Below are positions 26,963 to 38,280 of a stretch of 64,000 bases of DNA, piece by piece. The stretch covers positions 353,581 through 417,580 of the forward strand of contig WBMV01004699.1 of the NCBI GenBank assembly GCA_013396655.1. Direction: 5' to 3'. This DNA comes from Campylorhamphus procurvoides (taxonomy: Eukaryota; Chordata; Aves; Passeriformes; Dendrocolaptidae). A model generated the notes under the pieces. It was not told the origin of the DNA. It worked only from the letters and a program-made list of their open reading frames with translations, and searched no databases. A program made the translations under genes and the position numbers. Numbering within the stretch: the first letter of the stretch is position 1; each line of letters opens with the position of its first letter.

Positions 26963-27001
26963 ATTCACTACTGTTATATGAACTACATAACAGTAGTGAA
27001 T
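26963..27001. repeat. perfect 15-bp inverted repeat (hairpin)
   Basis: The arm attcactactgttat (26963-26977) is the exact complement of ataacagtagtgaat (26987-27001), with a 9-base spacer. It lies about 265 bp on the 5' side of exon 4 within TMEM242 intron 3, so the pre-mRNA would carry it. The complementarity does not extend further, and no duplicated target site or element name is evident. Confidence 0.85.
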
Positions 27002-30000
27002 TTAAAATGTTTTTGTTTGGAGGAAAATTACTTCCATGCAATGTGCTTGAATTTTGACTGCAGTGCCTTTTTCTACACTTGGATGAAAAATGCAATAGGT
27101 CTGTTCAAGGATTTTAAAACAAAGGTTAAAGAAAAGCACTGGTCAAATCTGACAGTTTTGGTTTAACCCACCATGTGGATACAGGTGACAAAACAAAGTC
27201 TCATTCAAATGTATACCTTAGAAGGAAAGAAAACAAGATTCATAACAACAGAAAAGACCAAGCTTTTCTTTCACTGTTGTTAAAATACTGTGAAAGAGAA
27301 GGTTTATCTATATAATATAGATGATATTTATAATTTATATTTATGCTAAGCATTTTATCACCAATTATTCAATAGTCCTGGAAGGCCAGAACCAAAAATT
27401 TATTTATACAAAAATCACTTCTGTTTGAAGATAATATTTACATTTAGAGAGTTTCCTTCTTCCAAGATTTTTACATGTATTTTTACACATAATATATTTT
27501 TAAAGCATAGGCATGGAAAAACCAAGTCAGTGAAAATCCTGTTACACAAACAGCAGGATGTAGAGGGGAAGTTTTGGACTGCTATTTTTAGAAAGCTCTA
27601 CAGAACCTATGGCATTCACGCAGAGAAGACAGGATGTGGTATTCAAGTGCTGGATGCACTGACCTCTTGAAGACCAAATGCTGTCTCAGGCGGTATGTCC
27701 CACAGAGGGGTTCCAAAAAATCCAGTATTCCAAACGGCACACAGGCATCTTCTCTAATATGCCTATGTTTTGTGTGTTATGGGTCATCAGTACTTTTACA
27801 AATACCTTTGGGCCATTTTCCATTCAAGTGCCTTTGTGTATGAATAATTCTGACAAATAACTGGTACTTCTTTAGAGAAATGCTTCTGGAATGCAATTAC
27901 TCAAGTTACAGCTGATACAAAGAATGAAACAATTTACAAAGAAATTACCAATCCTGTAAGAAGACAATAGCTAACTATGATTGATGAAAACATTTTAGAA
28001 CTCTAGTTTTTGTCTAATAATGCCTGGGTATTTTGTAATCAAATAAAAATATATGTTATATAGAGTAGAAAGAAAATTCAGAGCCAAATTATCCTTTTTG
28101 CTTTATCCTGATTTTGTTCTTAAATAAAAACGAAATTGCTCTTTTCTTCATATTTCATTCTGATCAGATAGCTGTTTCTATTGTTTGTTCTTTGTTTCTA
28201 AAGATCTTGGCAATCACCCACAACTGTTCCTAAACTGAGAAGCTCTCACAGACAGTTAATGTTTTCAAGAATAACAAACACCAGTATCAGAGCTGACGTA
28301 GGGGAACAGCCCAAATTACATTAAACAATTGATGACAACTAAATACAAGTATTTACAGTATGAAATGTTTTAGGAGCTTTAGCTTAGCTGTTTTTTCCAG
28401 TCCTCTGTAATTAAGTTACCACAGTTCACTGATGTGCACAAAGTATTCAATTCACTTAACATATTTTGTTTCCTAAAGAGTGATCCAAGTCATCTGCTCT
28501 TTCATCTCACTCTAAGTAGTCTCTGGATGCTTGGAAACATAGGAATGGTCAGATGTACATTTACCCGATGTAAAATGCTGTAGCTCTATCTGTAAAACCA
28601 TTTTACACTAACTAATGATCTGGTGCAATGTGGATTTTTTGGCTGTTTCTAAACTCAGACTTTTATTTCTTTCAGTGTAAAATTTAAATGGCACACTCAT
28701 AAGCCCTATAGGACACCTCTTTTACTCCACTGGAGACACAAAAAACCCAAAGCAAAACTAAAGGTAATTCTATAAAGATGATGGGAAGAGGAGCAATTCA
28801 GAAAACTACAGTGATTCCTCACTCTGACAACAACCTTATAATTACTAACATGCCAGACCCTAACTCTCAAATGCAAAAAGCAAACTTGTCTGGGAAATAA
28901 AACTCTACAGCTCCATTCCGAAAGAAAAAAATGTATTTATTTGGAAAGCACTAAAACATTGCTAGCAGTTGCAGATTTAAGAATATTAGATAGATTTTTC
29001 TCCTCTCCGAACACTAATTTATGTTCTGCAGGTAAAAGCAACTCATTTCCTGGAAAAGCAATTTTTCCTTAACACGTGGGCCAAATCTGAAATGCACAAC
29101 ATTTTTCTTATGCTTTTAAGACTACCTGAAAAATTTCCTCAGCCTAGTCATCCCAGATTTTGATGCTTATTCATAAAGCCACTTTGTAAGTGATGCCAGA
29201 CTCAACATCTCATTTACCACTTCCTCTCCTGACTTGCACAAAAATAGTTTTCCATTGCAATTCACATAGCTGTCCACAAATTTTCTTCCTTTGTGATTCC
29301 TGGACAGTGAGTTATTTCAATAGATCATACTGCCAAGCTGATCACCACTGTGCATTGTCTTCTCAGTGAAATGCTTTAGGGTGTCAGCTCTTTCTTAATG
29401 TAAGACTTGAGGTTGTCAGCTCCTTAAGACAGACACTATCTGCAGTGACTGGTGTGGGCCTCACTAATACATGACTTCACAGTATGTCTAAACAGGGCCA
29501 ATTTCTTCCCCATACAAATGTCACAGCTACTAATTCTTACTAGAAGTTTTTGTTTCTATACCAGTTAAAAGATGCTGCATGCACCTGATTATTTCACTCC
29601 ACATTTTTGAGTTCTCACTAGTAATACATTAAGCAACTTAATTAGGACCAGTAACAGACTTCTATTTTCTCCCTCTCCTCTCAGTAAGAAAGTTAGTACA
29701 ATATTTCTTAGGGCTTTGGTCTGGACCTGTAAGGTATCTTCCCCTTTCTTTTCTGTTCCACAAATAACATCAGCTTCTGAGTTTCTTCTTTCATTTCTAC
29801 ACTTGTGCTAGTTGCTCTCCTGAATGTATTTCCAAATCCCAGCCACTGTCTTCCCTGCACTCAGAGTTCCTCTAAAGCTCATTTAGGACATTGCCTAAAA
29901 CCAAGGAGAAAGCTTTTAAAAATAACTATTCTCTGATGTAACAGAACTGGTGTATACACACATAAATAACCATGGAAATCGCATCCCAAAGTTCCTGTCC

Positions 30001-33000
30001 CTTCTCTCCCAGTAACAATGTCTCCTGCTTAGGAACGATTCTAATATCACATTTTAGACTGTAACTTAATAAATGGACCTTAGGATCTTAAGCAGTTTTT
30101 TACAACCTATATGTTTCTGATACTTTCAGTCAGAGACTTACAGCTCAGTCTTATGGGCCCTGACTGGCCAAACTCTATTTAATATACTTATGTATTTAGG
30201 ACTAAATTTGGGTTCCAGAGTAACTCATCCTGGCCTTGGGGTTGTTCTTGATTGCATTTAGTTGATCGTGTTGCACCAGGCCCATTGCAAATTCAGAGGA
30301 TCCTTGGAGTGAAAGCTGTTTACTAAACATGTAAATTAGTCCTTGCACAAACTGGGCTTACCAGTGTCCAGTCCTGCAGTGTGGTGAGCTGCTTGGAAAG
30401 ATGATGGATCAGTGTCATGTTCTATTCACACTGCACACTTGAGGTGCAAGAATTAGGACTCTGTCTTTACCTGTTTTAACTCTCAGGGAAAAAGCACACT
30501 TTTTGAAGAGAGAAAGATGGAAATGCTGCAATTAGGAATCTATGTCTTGCTTTGCCTTTTTAACAGATCTGCCACTCGGGAGGTCTCTTCTCCCCTCTCC
30601 TCCCTTCCTGGAAATCTTCTCTTGTGTTTCCTTCACATTTCACAATATACACATCAGTGGTCTCAAATCAAAAGGCATTAATTTAATTACAAGAGCTAAT
30701 GTGCTATGTAATAAGTACTGGAATGTTTTGAAATAATTCACTGAAATGGCTGTCTCTTTATTATTGTCAGCCACACTGACACTGGGGTACTTGGTTCAAC
30801 TGTGATAATGTCTTCAATTAATAGTGCAGTAAACCAAGCACTAAAAGCTGAATGTATTTTACCTCTTTCTGCTGCCTTCAGTATCACAGGCCACTCTCAC
30901 AGCTGCTGCTTCTGAACCCAGTGGTATATGAACGATTTGTAACACATTTCTTAACATTCTAGCATGCTCTATTCCTTCAGGCAACTCTCTGAAGTGAATT
31001 TCACTCAAGCGAAATTTTATTTTTTTGTCACAGATATTGCAAAGCCTTGATGCTGTTTTTTCTTGCCAGATAAATTACAGTAACTGTTCTACCTCTGTCA
31101 GGCTTCTTTCTAAAAGGGTATCATCTACCTTACTGCATTAAATAATCTGTAATAGCTAGAGATCACTGTTATTTTCTTATCTTAACCTAATGATCCTGCC
31201 TCAGATGGCAAAAATATGGGAACCTAAAAGCATCATCCATTTAATAATCTCTTTTTAATGTACATCGTTGACAGAATGTCACACAAAAATTGGGATAGCA
31301 CTATTACTGAGAGCACTTACATGGCCGTTCATATTAAAATGAATCGAACGGGGCTAAAAGAGTAATTCTTGTCTTTGAATCCAAGAATGAAAGTTTTACG
31401 AAGAAATGTTCTCCTCAATGTCTGACATTCATAATAGGCCAACCCAGATCCTAGGAATTATTAGTTTCCTATTTTAGTACTTGTATCAGTAAGAAGTGCT
31501 TACATTAGCTTCCAAGTGAAATGAGGTTAGATGCCCTGAACTGGAATATCAACTGGCAGCAGATACAGTGTGTGCGTGCCCTCTGTTCTCCTCAGCCATC
31601 TTCCATTTCACAAGGCATGAAGATGAGGCAGGTTGCCCTCAATTTAAAAGCATCAGCGAGGATTGTTCTTGCCACCTTTTTCCAAATCTTAAAATGATTG
31701 CTGTTGCCCTTGTTAGCAAATGATTACCAAGGGCCGCATACAGAAATAGCAAGTTATTTGTAGAAAACAGCAAGTGCTGAGCCCTTATAGCACTGGAAGA
31801 GCAGAGCAATCAGCCTGCCAGCCGAAGGTGATTCGTCTTTTCTCTGCGTAAATGGGGCACACACTGCAGGTCACTCTGTGCTGGTTTGCATGCTGACCTC
31901 TGAAATAAGCATGGAAAATACAGCCCTGGTTCACAATCTTATGTCTTCCCTTTCATTGGCAAGGACATCATGAACACTTGGATTATGCAGAACTACAGGG
32001 CTATTTAAAAAGGCCCTGAGAGGGTCAATCCTGGCAGTATACATCCTAATATTTAACTACCTTACACTGTACTGTCATTGTACACTGTTCACCACCAGTT
32101 TGCTGACTCCAGTATTTCAGGCGTGCACAGAGAAAACCAGCAGCAGAATTTTGTTAAACCATCTAGAGAAGTCAAGAGCTCATATTGGCCCCCTGTCTCA
32201 TGGAGGCTTAGACACATGCTTAACCATATTCAGTGTTGAGCACTCTCTTTGAAATCAGAGGGTTATTTACAGTGCCTAACATTAAACAAACACAGATGTA
32301 TTTTTCCACAATTTTATCTCTATAAATCCTGCGTAAGTGGGTAAAACATGTCCTGAACTTTTAAAAATAACATGAAAATAACCTAAGTGAAGGGAGAGGG
32401 AGAGAGGACCATCACTGTTTAGAACAAAGCTGTCACAGTTCCCAAACCATTATAAATATGTAGTAGTCTCCCACAGCTACTCCATATTCTGTCTCAAATT
32501 ACTGGTGAACTGCTGAGAACTGTAAAGTCATAAGGGTCAGGCTGCCTCTTTCCCAATTATTGGATCACACAAAGAGATAAAACACATGAAATACTTCCCT
32601 CATGTTACTTTTCCAAGTGTGCAGCAGACATGTTATTCATTCATAAATTAATGCATTTCACAACTGCGAAGAGGGCTGGTCTACATCAATATTTTACTAG
32701 TCCCGCTTTGTCTGGTTTAATTTCTGTGCAAACATGATTTAGATCCCAAAGCAGGAAGAAGATGCTATTCCAGTAGAAGAACCTAAAGAAAGTAAAACTG
32801 CTCAGCTAGATTATTTTGACTTTTAAAAAAAAAGAGGTGAATAGCTAATTATGACCAATGGGAGACACTTTTAAATTTATCTGCACAGAGACAGTAATTT
32901 TGCAAACTGGAATCTGAAAAAAAAAGTAACTTCCTTAGGTTCAGATATACAGGAGTGTCTTTAGAAGTTTTATATATTTCCATGTTGATATTTCTGAAAT

Positions 33001-33877
33001 AAAATGTCAAGGAATTAGATTTTTGTAGTATATGATATCTCAAAGTAAAGCCTTTCATGCCATGCGGAAATATGGAGTGTTGAATACTTTTCGTATCACT
33101 GAGGAAAATGCCATTTATTTCTGCAGAATCTTACTTTCAAATCTGGGTGCCTGGAGAGGACATCCACATGATTAGTCTATTATGGTGTATTAGTCATTGC
33201 CCCTTAGTCACCCTGGGCAATTTGAAAAATGAATACTGAAATAATTTTAAATTTAAAATAGTTAAATATCCAAATGTATAAAGCTAACAGGTTAATGGAC
33301 CCAAAATCTCAGGATGAGCATCCCAACCCTATAAGCTCTTCTGTGCTGTAATTCAGATTTCTGAATTAAATTCAAAACACGAATTGTCTGCAAGCAGACA
33401 GTTCCTGAAAAGGGCAATCTGAGTAATTTTTTTCCTCTATATGACCAGGAATTCATTACATGTATCATCCACAAGCAAGATTCAAGGCTGGGAAAAGGGT
33501 CATCCCAAACTCAAAACTCTTTAGTGAAGCTTAAGCCTCAGTGCCATGACTGGGGCTGAATCCTACGCAAGAAACCTGTCAAAGTCAGTGTGACACCCAG
33601 AGGCAGGCAGGGACAGCTGGATGCCTCCAGGCAAGCAGAGCACCTGGGGTCTCTGTCCACAGAGGGGTGAGACAAGCATGGCCACACCACCACACTTAAC
33701 GCACAGGAAGATGTCACGGGACCAAGATGTAGCATGAATAATTGGCACCCATGAGAAAAGCTGGGATTCAGATTTTAATTGTACATGGCACAGTTTAAAG
33801 CGGTCAAGAAGTAGATCAACCCACTTGTCCACTTAGGGTGATGTGCTTCACATAGGCATTTCAGACCACAGGGTGAG

Positions 33878-33917
33878 TATGGTTTTGTTTTCTCTAGTAT
33901 GGTTTTGTTTTCTCTAG
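33878..33917. repeat. 20-bp perfect tandem duplication
   Basis: The unit tatggttttgttttctctag occurs twice head to tail without mismatch. It is a small local duplication in intron 3 and looks recent because there is no divergence. Confidence 0.9.
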
Positions 33918-35471
33918 TTTCTTAACACATTGGTGGCAGCTAACAGCTCCCAAGACACAACAGAGTAATTCCTCAAGACAGCTACAGTTACAGTCTTCTC
34001 TTCCCATATTCTTGAAATACTCACAGCTGTCCCTATTCATAAAGCAGATGTAGCAGCTTTCCAGTAAGAAAATTATGATCTTAATCCTTGAATAAGCATT
34101 CTGCCTTATCAAGTATACAGTGAAGTTCATTGGTTTCTTTTTTCCCTTTTAGGATAAAATACTAGCAGTACATATGTGTGGAGGCAAGGCTTCTCCCAAC
34201 CAAACTAATTAGGCAATATAAGCAGTACAGAAAAATCCAGTTACAAACAGGAAGAGGAAGCGCTAACTTGTATTAGTGCTCCTTCTTTCTAAGAGCTCAA
34301 GTTTAAATAAGTATAGAGGAATGTAAAGAGCATTAAAAAAATGGGCAGATTTACATAGAAATATGTGACCATGTAATAGGAAGGAAAAGGTAAGGTTTAG
34401 TTATGTAATCAGAAATAAGCATGATAAGGAATAGAAACTTCATGAATAATAATTATGTGAGGATTAAATACAACAATAATGAAATACAAATAACAAAAAA
34501 TCTAGGAATGAATCTAAGATCACTCTATAGTTATTTTAGGAGACATGCTGCTTTTATAGCAACATTTGTTCATATATGAAGTAGCACAAAAATTTCAGCC
34601 ACTGCAATATGCCCATATTTAGTTGAGGTTTATATATTTTAGTACTATTTACAGATGCCAAACGCAGTAATTTTTGAAGACTGTCTTCATGTTCTCATCT
34701 TCCATTTTAAATTAATCCATCCTTAAAGCCAATACTGCTTTGTACTTATACTGTGCCTATGACTATACTTCCCCAAAATTATATCAAATATCTCTCAAAA
34801 TAAGCAGGGGCATGTTATTTTTATACTTGAAACAGTGATTTAGAGGTTAATTTCCCCTAGAGAAAAGCAGTTCACTTAGGAAATGTTCTTACCAACAAAG
34901 CCACAGCAAGCATATATTCTCTGTATTGCTTTTAATTGTTTTAGACATCTCTTTACAGCCATGAAATTGTTTTGGACTCTTAATATTTTTAAGATTAAGA
35001 TCAACAAAAATCAGGATATTTCATTAGGAGACACCATAAAAAATATAAACTAATATTTTATAACTATATTAGTCACAAATTGCTAAGAAATTCTCACTAT
35101 TTTTCCAGCTTTCCGTGGAACAGATGTGGAAGTAACAATCAGAAACTCACAAACCTACATATTAATCATCCCAGCCCTTTCCCTATGGGATAAAAATGCT
35201 TTGATTTGTGAGAAAATGAACCCTAATTTAATGAGGGCATGAAATGCAAAAGGGCTTTTAAAGTGTAATTCATCTGTTTGTTAATTGTTGTAAGCTTCAG
35301 TCTACAAGGGCTGAGGGCGTTGTTCTGCTTTTAAAGGATGGATCATAACTGCTGACAGTTAAAAAAAAAGAAAAAAAAGAACATCAGACACTCATAGGTA
35401 TGTTTTAGTATCTGTCAAGTACTCTATAGCTGTGAGTTTAGTTAAAAACAAGTTTACAACTCAACCGTAAC

Positions 35472-35500
35472 TTCTAGAAAATTCAAGAAAACTTCTAGAA
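35472..35500. promoter_or_regulatory. canonical heat-shock element (HSF site)
   Basis: Six alternating pentamer cores are present: TTC 35472-35474, GAA 35477-35479, TTC 35482-35484, GAA 35487-35489, TTC 35493-35495 and GAA 35498-35500. The first four have exact 2-nt spacing, the perfect nTTCnnGAAnnTTCnnGAA arrangement bound by HSF trimers. The last pair is offset by one base. It lies in TMEM242 intron 3, just before a CR1 3' end. Whether it is used is unknown. Confidence 0.55.
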
Positions 35501-35502
35501 AA

Positions 35503-35593
35503 CCTGCTGTGGGTGACCCTGCCTTGGCAAGGGAGTTGGACCAGATGATATCCACAGGTCCCTTACAACCATCACTGTTCTGTGATTCTGTGA
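35503..35593 (+). mobile_element. CR1 LINE 3'-end fragment
   Basis: The stretch reads cctgctgtgggtgaccctgc, then ggagttggaccagatgat, aggtcccttacaacc and a terminal ttctgtgattctgtga. This is the standard sense-strand 3' end of avian CR1, including the short attctrtg terminal repeat. It is strongly 5'-truncated, as most CR1 insertions are. No coding part remains. Confidence 0.93.
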
Positions 35594-37591
35594 CACTAAC
35601 ATTTCTCCAAGCAATAAGAAGGTGTGGTGGATTGTAACACTTGTAGAACAGGTAAATAAAATCAGAAGATTTAATTTTTGGAAACGTCCATGAAAATCCT
35701 TGTTTTGGTCAACTGTAACAACCAGGGTTTTAAGACAATTTTGAGTATTTTACTTTTAAAACTTTTTATTGAGTGAAATACCATTCATTCTTTAACTGAA
35801 AATTTAAAACTTCATTGAACAATTCATACAGAGAATCTTGAAATAAGGTGCTTCAACTACTATTCAACTTTAAAAAGTTTAAAATGATAAGTTGCTGAAA
35901 CCCAATCTTTTCAACCAAATTTATTTCAATATTTCTACATTTTGCATTAGAAAACAGTCATCCCACTGCACCAGGAGTGGGCAGCTACAGGATCGTGAGG
36001 CTGCAAGCCCAAAACCTGTATAAAAATGCCGTGGAAGGTAGTGCCATGATGTGGAAATTGTTACATAGAAAATAAACTTGTTAAAATAGGTGGTGCCATT
36101 TTGTTTCAAGCCGGATGTCAATTTTTAAGCCTGTGTTTAACACCACACCTGTCCTTCTATGTTGCAAAGCACCTCAGAGAGGAAGCCCGTGGACGTGTCT
36201 GGATGAGGCTCCAGTTCAGATCAAGAGTGCTCTTCGGAAGCAAATCTCCCAGTTATCCCTGTTTACTGGGCATGAGTTTGTGCACTGCTGAACAGACTCA
36301 AAATGCATGACCTGCGTATCTTTAGGCTGACACAAAACTGGAGCATTCTATGAGTGCACATAACATAGTCCAGCTGCAAACAGGGCATTCAAGACATGGT
36401 GCAAGGCCATTGTTAGTACAAATTTTGAAAATTCCTGGAATGGTTGTAGATGTCAGGTCCTCAGCCTGCTAATGCCTCACTGCCCCAGTGCTGCTGGTCG
36501 ATGACACTCACTAATACAGACAGAGCTTCTATGCTCAGATATAATCAAAAGTGGACTGAATATAAATATTTTCCTAAGAGATTGCAGCAAGCAAGTTAAA
36601 AAAATCTGACTATCACTGATAGCTGGTTATTTTTTTCAAGATATACAATATAAAACCAGATAACCACTATCTTACAGGTTCTTAAAAAGATTTCTCTTTT
36701 ACACTATTGAAAAACAGAACTTAAACCATTACCAAATCAAGTCCTCACTGAACCATCAGTTCTCCATTTCGGATAAGAGATGAGTGGAGTTTAGTAGGGT
36801 TTATTACTTAACCAGCCTGTCCTCAGACTACAACAGTGGTAACTGCAGTCAGGGGATATTAACAACCCAACCTGAGACAGCGTAAAATCTTTTATGTTCC
36901 TCACCAAGACATAAAGATCAGTTAGTTACTATCACCCCTGGGTTTTGATGCTGGCATAAAAAGTGGCAGACTGTAAAGCTACAGGGAACCACCTTTAACA
37001 ATAAAGCCAGTTAAGAGTTGGAAATATGGCATTGTCATAGCACTCTTTTAAGAACCAATAAACCACAAAGATTAAATAGAAATTTCCTGTCACGAAAGCT
37101 GGAACAGATCTTAGCAATGACTTGCTTCTATGGCAAACACAGACTGTCTCAGAAGGTGTAAAGGACGAGGCATTCTGAACCATGGCTTCAGTTTCATGCC
37201 ATGACACAAACTGCTGAGCAATCACGATGCTGCTAACACAGATTAATTACAGCAATTATAACTCATCATGGAGATATTGTTCCACTTTGCTCCTGTCGTT
37301 TCATCTCCGACTTTGTAAGTGATGACAAGATAATTTAGACACTCACAAAGCTTAGGGTTACACATATTTTTATCAGTCACTCACAGTTCCGTCAATAACT
37401 CATGCTCATAGGATACACATCTCCCAACATTAAAAGATGTAGCATTTTGGCAACGATATCCAGTGAAACCACTCTCTTGGGCTCTAACTAGGGACAACAC
37501 CATGTCCCACTGCTGCCTAAAAGTCGGTGGTTGCCAGACGAGCAAACCCCTCCATCCCCCGGGGCCAGAATCAGGACGAGCTGTTCCGGCC

Positions 37592-37610
37592 GGCGCCACC
37601 AGGTGTCGCT
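37592..37610 (+). promoter_or_regulatory. CTCF-like site in CpG-rich patch
   Basis: The sequence gccaccaggtgtcgct matches the CTCF core (CCACCAGGGGGCGCT) except for T in place of G at two positions. It lies in a CpG-dense patch (about 37555-37650, including gccgcggccgcgcccgg) that ends where the 31-bp minisatellite starts. Binding is inferred from the motif only. Confidence 0.45.
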
Positions 37611-37663
37611 GCGGTGCAGCCGCGGCCGCGCCCGGACCCGGGGAAGCCTCCAGCGGGGGATGG

Positions 37664-38280
37664 AGCGCTGGGAACCAGGCACCAACAGGGATGGAGAGCT
37701 GGGAGCCAGGAACCAACAGGGATGGGACCAACAGGGATGGAGCACAGGGAGCCAGGAACCAACAGGGATGGAGTGCAGGGAGCAAGGAACCAACAGGGAT
37801 AGAACCAAGAGGGATGGAGCGCAGGGAGCAGGAACCAACAGGGATGGAGTGCAGGGAGCAAGGAACCAACAGGGATGGAGCGTAGGGAGCAAGGAACCAA
37901 CAGGGATGGGACCAACAGGGATGGAGCACAGGGAGCCAGGAACCAACAGGGATGGAGTGCAGGGAGCAAGGAACCAACAGGGATAGAACCAAGACGGATG
38001 GAGCGCAGGGAGCAGGAACCAACAGGGATGGAGCGCTGGGAGCCGAGAACCAACAGGGATGGAGCGCAGGGAGCAAGGAACCAACAGGGATGGAATACAG
38101 GGAGCCAGAAACCAAGAGGGATGGAGCGGAGGACTGCAGGGAGCCAGGCACCAACACGGGATGGATCGCAGGAGTGCAGGGAGCCAGGAACCAACAGGGA
38201 TGGATCACAGGGAACCAGGCACCAAGAGGGGCTGGATCGCAGGACTGCAGGGAGCCAGGCACCACCAGGGGATGGACTGC
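37664..38280. repeat. 31-bp minisatellite with higher-order structure
   Basis: About 20 diverged copies of a roughly 31-bp unit are built from ggaaccaacagggatgga followed by gcgcagggagca variants. Some units are shortened (gggatgggaccaacagggat) and the right-hand ones carry extra bases (ggatcgcaggactgcaggga). A block starting at 37721 is repeated at 37905, an offset of 184 bp, with near-identical unit order, so a multi-unit segment was duplicated. Because 31 is not a multiple of 3 and the unit lacks stops, long open frames appear on both strands (up to 318 codons). These are artefacts. It lies inside TMEM242 intron 3. Confidence 0.95.

Noticed and set aside
26963..27001. microRNA precursor
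   Set aside because: The stem is only 15 bp and the flanks do not pair further, too short for a Drosha/Dicer substrate.
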